Of a stretch of DNA of 64,000 nucleotides, positions 59,873 to 64,000 are shown one piece after another. Source of the DNA: Chloroflexi bacterium HGW-Chloroflexi-4 (GTDB lineage Bacteria > Chloroflexota > Anaerolineae > Anaerolineales > Anaerolineaceae). A program made the position numbers and the translations under genes. The DNA lies in the NCBI GenBank assembly GCA_002840715.1, contig PHBW01000006.1, forward strand, positions 1-64,000, written 5' to 3'. Under the pieces are notes generated by a model, which was not told where the DNA came from, did no database searches, and saw nothing but the letters and a program-made list of their open reading frames with translations. The stretch's first letter is position 1, and every line of letters begins with the position of its first letter.

Positions 59873-61069
59873 ATGGAAAAATCAAATACCACGCTTATTA
59901 ATATGGAAAAAGAAACACGCAGTTTCTTTTGGTTTATGACCGTGATCCTTGCCGGTTTGGCTGTTTGGGTCATCATTGAGCTGCCGCAGCTGCATAAACT
60001 TAGTAATTTAATCCCGTTCGTTTTATGCATGGCGATTCAAATTGTTTTGCATTGGATGTTAAGACGGTTTATTGAAAAACCTTGGTGGACGATTGGATAC
60101 ATGCTCACCCAGGGATCTCTCACAGCAGCCATGATCCTGATTTCTCACCATATCGGAATAACTGTCGGCTTAACCATGGCGCTCATCGGCGAAGCCATAG
60201 GTGTTTATGGGATTTCTAAAAAAGGATTTTTTGCTGCCTTATTTTATACACTCTTGTCTTTTGGGTTTTATGTTTTGATCCTTGGTTTTAAAGAGCTGGT
60301 ATGGTGGGTGATTGCAACTGTTCCAATGACGCTTTTCGTCGTTCTCTACGTGGAGTTGTATTCTCGTCAAGCAAATTCCAATATTAAAGCTCAGAAATTA
60401 CTCAAAGAACTTGAAACATCCAATCAGCAGCTCACCGAGTTTGCGGCTCAAGTTGAAGACCTCACCATTGCCACTGAACGCCAGCGGATGGCACGCGAAC
60501 TGCATGACACATTATCTCAAGGTCTTGCCGGGTTGATCCTTCAACTGGAAGCCGTGGATGCCAACCTTGCCAGCGGTAAAACGGATCGCAGCCGCCAGAT
60601 CGTTCACCAAGCCATGGAAAGCGCCCGCCAAACCCTTTTTGAGGCGCGGCTGGCGATTGATGATTTACGGCAGGATAAATTATCAGACTGCTGCGGTGAT
60701 CTTGAAAAGAAAATAACCCAATTTACCAAAAACACTGGCATCCCCTGCGAGTTTCAATGCAATTTGACTGACAACCTGTCACCTGATATTAGTGAAGCTC
60801 TGGCCGGAGTGGTATCTGAAAGCTTGATGAATATTACAAGACATGCAAAAGCCTCCTCTGTCACAATCAGGGTTGAGAATAATGAAGAATATTTGAACCT
60901 TGAGATTCAAGATAACGGCAGTGGTTTTGAACCATCATCCGTGCCTGAAGGTGGTCACTACGGTTTGATCGGCATGCGTGAGAGGGTCAATCTGGTGAAT
61001 GGATCTTTTGAAGTCATCAGCCAGCCAGGTACTGGAACCGCCGTAAAAGTCAGGATACCTTGCTTATGA
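59873..61069 (+). CDS. Membrane sensor histidine kinase, LiaS/NarX type
   Basis: The 398-residue protein has about five or six N-terminal helices with little external loop, a coiled-coil linker (LLKELETSNQQLTEFAAQ), and a HisKA_3 domain with the phospho-acceptor H in ERQRMARELHDTLSQ. The HATPase_c domain ends GLIGMRERVNLVNG. The intramembrane sensor type fits proteins that detect envelope stress or membrane-active drugs. The response regulator gene overlaps its stop (ATGA), and the exporter genes lie divergently upstream. Confidence 0.92.
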   Translation: MEKSNTTLINMEKETRSFFWFMTVILAGLAVWVIIELPQLHKLSNLIPFVLCMAIQIVLHWMLRRFIEKPWWTIGYMLTQGSLTAAMILISHHIGITVGLTMALIGEAIGVYGISKKGFFAALFYTLLSFGFYVLILGFKELVWWVIATVPMTLFVVLYVELYSRQANSNIKAQKLLKELETSNQQLTEFAAQVEDLTIATERQRMARELHDTLSQGLAGLILQLEAVDANLASGKTDRSRQIVHQAMESARQTLFEARLAIDDLRQDKLSDCCGDLEKKITQFTKNTGIPCEFQCNLTDNLSPDISEALAGVVSESLMNITRHAKASSVTIRVENNEEYLNLEIQDNGSGFEPSSVPEGGHYGLIGMRERVNLVNGSFEVISQPGTGTAVKVRIPCL

Positions 61070-61707
61070 CCATCAAAATTGTGATTGCAGATGACCACTT
61101 GATCATTCGGCAGGGTCTAAAATTGATCCTCGAAACTGAACCTGATTTCTCTTTGGTGGGTGAGGCCGGGGATGGCGCCGAAGCACTTCTGATATGCACG
61201 CAAACACATCCGCAGGTTGTTTTGATGGACCTGCGCATGCCTGGCATGGACGGCTTGACTGCTATTGAGAAAATGCGTGTAGATTTCCCTGATGTGGCGG
61301 TGGTTATTTTGACCACTTTTAATGAAGATGATTTAATGCTGCGCGGCTTGCAGGCTGGCGCCAAAGGATATCTTCTCAAAGACACCACGCGTGAAGCTTT
61401 ATTTAATGCCATCCGGGCGGCAGCCCGGGGCGAGACACTACTCTCACCAGAAACCATGCTCAGGCTCTTGCACCAGGTGGAAAAACCTCAAAGGCTCTCA
61501 AATGAAGATGCCAGCCTGACCGAACGTGAACAGCAGGTACTTAAAGCCGTGGCATTGGGAGAACGCAGTAAAGAAGTGGCTTTCAAGCTGGGCATCAGTG
61601 AACGGACAGTTAAAGCCCACCTGGCCAGCATTTATAACAAGTTAGGGGTCGATTCACGCGCCGCGGCCATTGCCATTGCAGCTCAAAAAGGCTGGCTAAA
61701 AGAGTAA
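61066..61707 (+). CDS. NarL/LuxR-family response regulator
   Basis: The 213-residue protein has a receiver domain with D8-D9-D10-type acidic residues (VIADDH), the phospho-acceptor D55 in VVLMDLRMPGMDG and the conserved Lys in GYLLKD. A LuxR-type helix-turn-helix (LTEREQQVLKAVALGERSKE, then ISERTVKAHLASIYNKL) follows. It starts on the ATG overlapping the kinase stop. The pair probably controls the ABC exporter at 56.3-59.7 kb, judged from the divergent arrangement. Confidence 0.93.
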   Translation: MTIKIVIADDHLIIRQGLKLILETEPDFSLVGEAGDGAEALLICTQTHPQVVLMDLRMPGMDGLTAIEKMRVDFPDVAVVILTTFNEDDLMLRGLQAGAKGYLLKDTTREALFNAIRAAARGETLLSPETMLRLLHQVEKPQRLSNEDASLTEREQQVLKAVALGERSKEVAFKLGISERTVKAHLASIYNKLGVDSRAAAIAIAAQKGWLKE

Positions 61708-61717
61708 TCCTCTATTG

Positions 61718-63112
61718 TTAGTTTATTGAAATAACTCTATAAACTCTACCCGCAGCGTCATCAGAAATATACATTGCGCCGTCTGGTCCAAATATCACAT
61801 CCACCGGGCGGCCAAATGCAGAGCCGTCTCCGCAGTTGCTGCCTGGTGCACGCCATCCGTTCACGAAAACTTCGTTTCGCACAGGCATTCCGTTTTCAAT
61901 CACGATTCTCTCGACCTTGCAATCACGGATCGAGTCCGGATTTTCAACGTTCCAGGAGCCGTGGTAAGCCACGTATAAATCACTCTGAAAATTGGATGGG
62001 AAGTTCCCGACTTGCCCGAGCGTCATTCCCAGAGGAGCGCTGTGAGCCAAATCGGTAAAAAGTGCTGGCACAGCTTGATTGCAATCCAGTCCGTTGGGTA
62101 ACCGCAGGTTGGTTTGTGTATCGGTGACCTGTAAAAATCCTCCTAAATTGCTTCCCAAGAAGAGGTTGTAGCAATAAGGCCATCCGTAGAATTGGCCGCT
62201 TCGAATTGGTAACACGATGACTTCAGGAGGCAGGCTGTCGGGTAATCCGTCGCTGTCGATCAGGTTGTCCCGACCGTTCAGATTGGCCCATAAATCACCG
62301 GCAGGCGTCCACAAGAAATCCACGCTGTTGCGCAGACCCCATGCCCAAACTGCATGCATGCGTGAATCTTCATTGTCTATGTATGGATTATCCGCCGGGA
62401 TGCTGCCGTCAGGGTTGAAACGTAAAATGGCTGCCCTTCTAGGGTCTGATTCAACACAAACGTTACAAGAGGAACCGGCACTCACATACAGCTTGCCGTC
62501 CGGCCCAAAATGAAGCGTGCGCGTATAGTGGCCCACGCCACCCGGTATGTTGTCGGTTACCAATTCACGTGCATCGAACAAGCCGGTTTCCATTGAGTAT
62601 CGAAAACGTTCGACGCGGTCATTTTCGGCCACATAAAGCCAATCCCCCTGCCATTCCAGTCCATGGGGTTGGTTTAGGCTGCTGATCACAACCTCGTTGG
62701 AATCTACCAATCCATCCTGGTTGACATCAGGCAAGCGCATAATCGAACCACCGTTGGTCATTGATATGTAGCGCGAATTGTCAGGTCCAAAAGACATGAA
62801 CCGGGGTTTTCCCTGCAGGCCTTGAGCGAAGATTCGAATAGCGAATCCATTGGGCACGCTCAGTCGCGCGGAGGCTTCGTCTTCAGCAGGCAGTGAAAGA
62901 AATGTAGCTGGAGAATCAGTTGCAGTGGATACTAAAGGCGTATCAATCAGAGGCACGACAGGCGTAACGCTCGGGTCCATGGCTGGTGGTATGGATACAA
63001 TGGGGGTGGATGTGGCTTCTTGTTCTTCAACAATGGCCGCTGAACTGCAGCCTGATAAGATTAAAACTACTATTGAAACAAGCATCACAAGCTTAATAAT
63101 TTTACCAATCAT
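61718..63112 (-). CDS. Glucose/sorbosone-dehydrogenase-like lipoprotein
   Basis: The 464-residue product has a lipoprotein signal ending LILSGCSS, a Thr/Pro/Val-rich linker and a beta-propeller of the GSDH family. Typical segments are GNFPSNFQSDLYVAYHG, LRNSVDFLWTPAGDLWANLN and FGPDGAMYISDDAAGRVYRV. Some members use PQQ to oxidise sugars outside the membrane; others have no shown activity. Cys residues in SSCNVCVESD might form a disulfide. It ends next to the response regulator stop and faces the esterase gene at 63236. Confidence 0.85.
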   Translation of the reverse strand: MIGKIIKLVMLVSIVVLILSGCSSAAIVEEQEATSTPIVSIPPAMDPSVTPVVPLIDTPLVSTATDSPATFLSLPAEDEASARLSVPNGFAIRIFAQGLQGKPRFMSFGPDNSRYISMTNGGSIMRLPDVNQDGLVDSNEVVISSLNQPHGLEWQGDWLYVAENDRVERFRYSMETGLFDARELVTDNIPGGVGHYTRTLHFGPDGKLYVSAGSSCNVCVESDPRRAAILRFNPDGSIPADNPYIDNEDSRMHAVWAWGLRNSVDFLWTPAGDLWANLNGRDNLIDSDGLPDSLPPEVIVLPIRSGQFYGWPYCYNLFLGSNLGGFLQVTDTQTNLRLPNGLDCNQAVPALFTDLAHSAPLGMTLGQVGNFPSNFQSDLYVAYHGSWNVENPDSIRDCKVERIVIENGMPVRNEVFVNGWRAPGSNCGDGSAFGRPVDVIFGPDGAMYISDDAAGRVYRVISIN

Positions 63113-63235
63113 ATAAATATTATCCTCTTTATATGAAGCATTTACAAGAGTTCATAGCAAGTTGTAAGGGTGAACAAATACTTTCTTTCGAGCTTGGAGT
63201 AAAATAAATCAAATCAGGTCATAGGAGAACTTATT

Positions 63236-64000
63236 ATGGCATTTTTTGATCTTCCATTAAATGAACTGCAAGTCTATAAACCAGAACGGGTGGAGCCTGC
63301 AGATTTCGACCAGTTTTGGTCTTCCACACTGAATGATGCTCGCGCTCACCCCCTGGATGCGAAATTTATACCAATCGACTCAGGCTTGAAACTGGTTGAG
63401 ACCTTTGATGTCACCTTTTCAGGTTACGGTGGTCAACCCGTCAAGGGATGGTTGATCCTGCCAAAAGAACGGTCTGGCAAGCTACCTTGTGTTGTGGAGT
63501 TCATCGGCTACGGCGGCGGGCGTGGATTCGTGTTTGACTGGCTAGTCTGGGCTTGCGCAGGCTATGCCCACTTAGTCATGGATACCCGCGGCCAGGGTTC
63601 AAATTGGCGGCCTGGCGATACACCCGATTTATTAGAAGGCGCCAATTCTTATTACCCCGGTTTTATGACACAGGGGGTTCTTGAGCCAAAAAACTATTAT
63701 TACCGCAGGGTATTTACTGACGCAGTTCGTGCCGTTGAAGCTGCCCGCAGCCATCCGGTTGTGGATGCAACCAAAGTTGCTGCCTGCGGAGGCAGCCAGG
63801 GCGGTGGCATTACACTGGCCGTCAGTGGGTTAGTGCCTGATCTATCCGTCAGTATGCCGGATGTGCCTTTCTTGTGTCACTATCGTCGGGCTACTGAAAT
63901 CACTGATGGCTTCCCTTATGGCGAGATCAGTCAATATCTTCACTGCCACCGCGATCAGGTCGAACAGGTCTTCAACACCCTCAGCTATTTTGATGGTGTG
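63236..64000 (+). CDS. CE7 acetyl-xylan esterase / cephalosporin C deacetylase (cut by window end)
   Basis: The frame is open to the last base and encodes at least 255 residues of an alpha/beta hydrolase. The N terminus ([18 protein letters not shown]) and the segments [21 protein letters not shown] and nucleophile loop CGGSQGGG are the CE7 (AXE1) signatures; the serine in GGSQGG is catalytic. The remaining Asp and His of the triad lie beyond the window. The enzyme removes acetyl groups from xylo-oligosaccharides. GGAGAACTT precedes the ATG at 63236. Confidence 0.92.
   Translation, partial: MAFFDLPLNELQVYKPERVEPADFDQFWSSTLNDARAHPLDAKFIPIDSGLKLVETFDVTFSGYGGQPVKGWLILPKERSGKLPCVVEFIGYGGGRGFVFDWLVWACAGYAHLVMDTRGQGSNWRPGDTPDLLEGANSYYPGFMTQGVLEPKNYYYRRVFTDAVRAVEAARSHPVVDATKVAACGGSQGGGITLAVSGLVPDLSVSMPDVPFLCHYRRATEITDGFPYGEISQYLHCHRDQVEQVFNTLSYFDGV

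Overview
The window reads as a chromosomal segment of a Chloroflexota bacterium, most likely Anaerolineae or a relative. This is inference from gene content and style: a MutL/'glutamate mutase L'-type ATPase in a membrane-protein cluster, many Thr/Pro-rich lipoproteins, ROK-regulated sugar loci, ABC-2 exporters beside LiaS/LiaR-like two-component genes, and weak or absent Shine-Dalgarno sequences at several starts. No rRNA, CRISPR array or insertion sequence was seen. One tRNA gene, an initiator tRNA-Met, lies at 3384-3455 on the minus strand.

Layout. 1-3.3 kb: an AT-rich, mobile-looking segment with a 12-bp-arm inverted repeat, an unknown protein, a helix-turn-helix/zinc-ribbon protein and two convergent tyrosine recombinases, next to the initiator tRNA. 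3.5-5.9 kb: a tsaE-tsaB-rimI-uracil-DNA glycosylase operon. 5.9-14.2 kb: a cell-surface glycan region with nucleotide-sugar dehydrogenase, epimerase, flippase, glycosyltransferase, large membrane protein, PIG-L deacetylase and methyltransferase; the first five genes are joined by 1-4 base overlaps. 14.2-22.3 kb: eight co-directional genes of largely unknown function, including a small soluble protein, membrane proteins, a zinc-ribbon protein with repeated DWL motifs, a double ASKHA ATPase, a barrel/KOW-like protein and an LPSTG protein. It is the best candidate here for an undescribed system.

22.4-34.8 kb: mostly single housekeeping genes: phosphohexomutase, DUF389-SH3 protein, BMP-like lipoprotein, phosphoglycosyl transferase, trpS, dtd, a divergent PyrD/PyrK-like pair, an SPFH protein, uvrC, a rhodanese and galT. 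34.9-45.7 kb: a probable amino-sugar/chitin locus: ROK regulator, ROK-like kinase, PIG-L deacetylase, three-component ABC sugar importer, NagZ-type GH3 enzyme and, convergently, a secreted GH18 chitinase with a CBM9-like tail. 45.8-53.7 kb: GGDEF protein, MFS transporter plus GH3 beta-glucosidase, the ABC-F factor EttA, and an RNB exoribonuclease. 53.8-64 kb: membrane proteins (SRPBCC, CPBP-like, HEXXH-type), an ABC-2 export system divergent from a histidine kinase/response regulator pair, a sorbosone-dehydrogenase-like lipoprotein, and the start of a CE7 acetyl-xylan esterase cut by the window end.

The glycan genes (5.9-14.2 kb, with the phosphoglycosyl transferase at 26.4 kb and phosphohexomutase at 22.4 kb) could together make and export a surface polysaccharide. 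The later genes suggest a saprophyte that takes up amino sugars and beta-glucosides. No stretch of 300 bases or more lacks a gene; the longest gaps are 1-277, 46361-46604 and 54408-54629, and apart from the inverted repeat in the first I see nothing definite in them.
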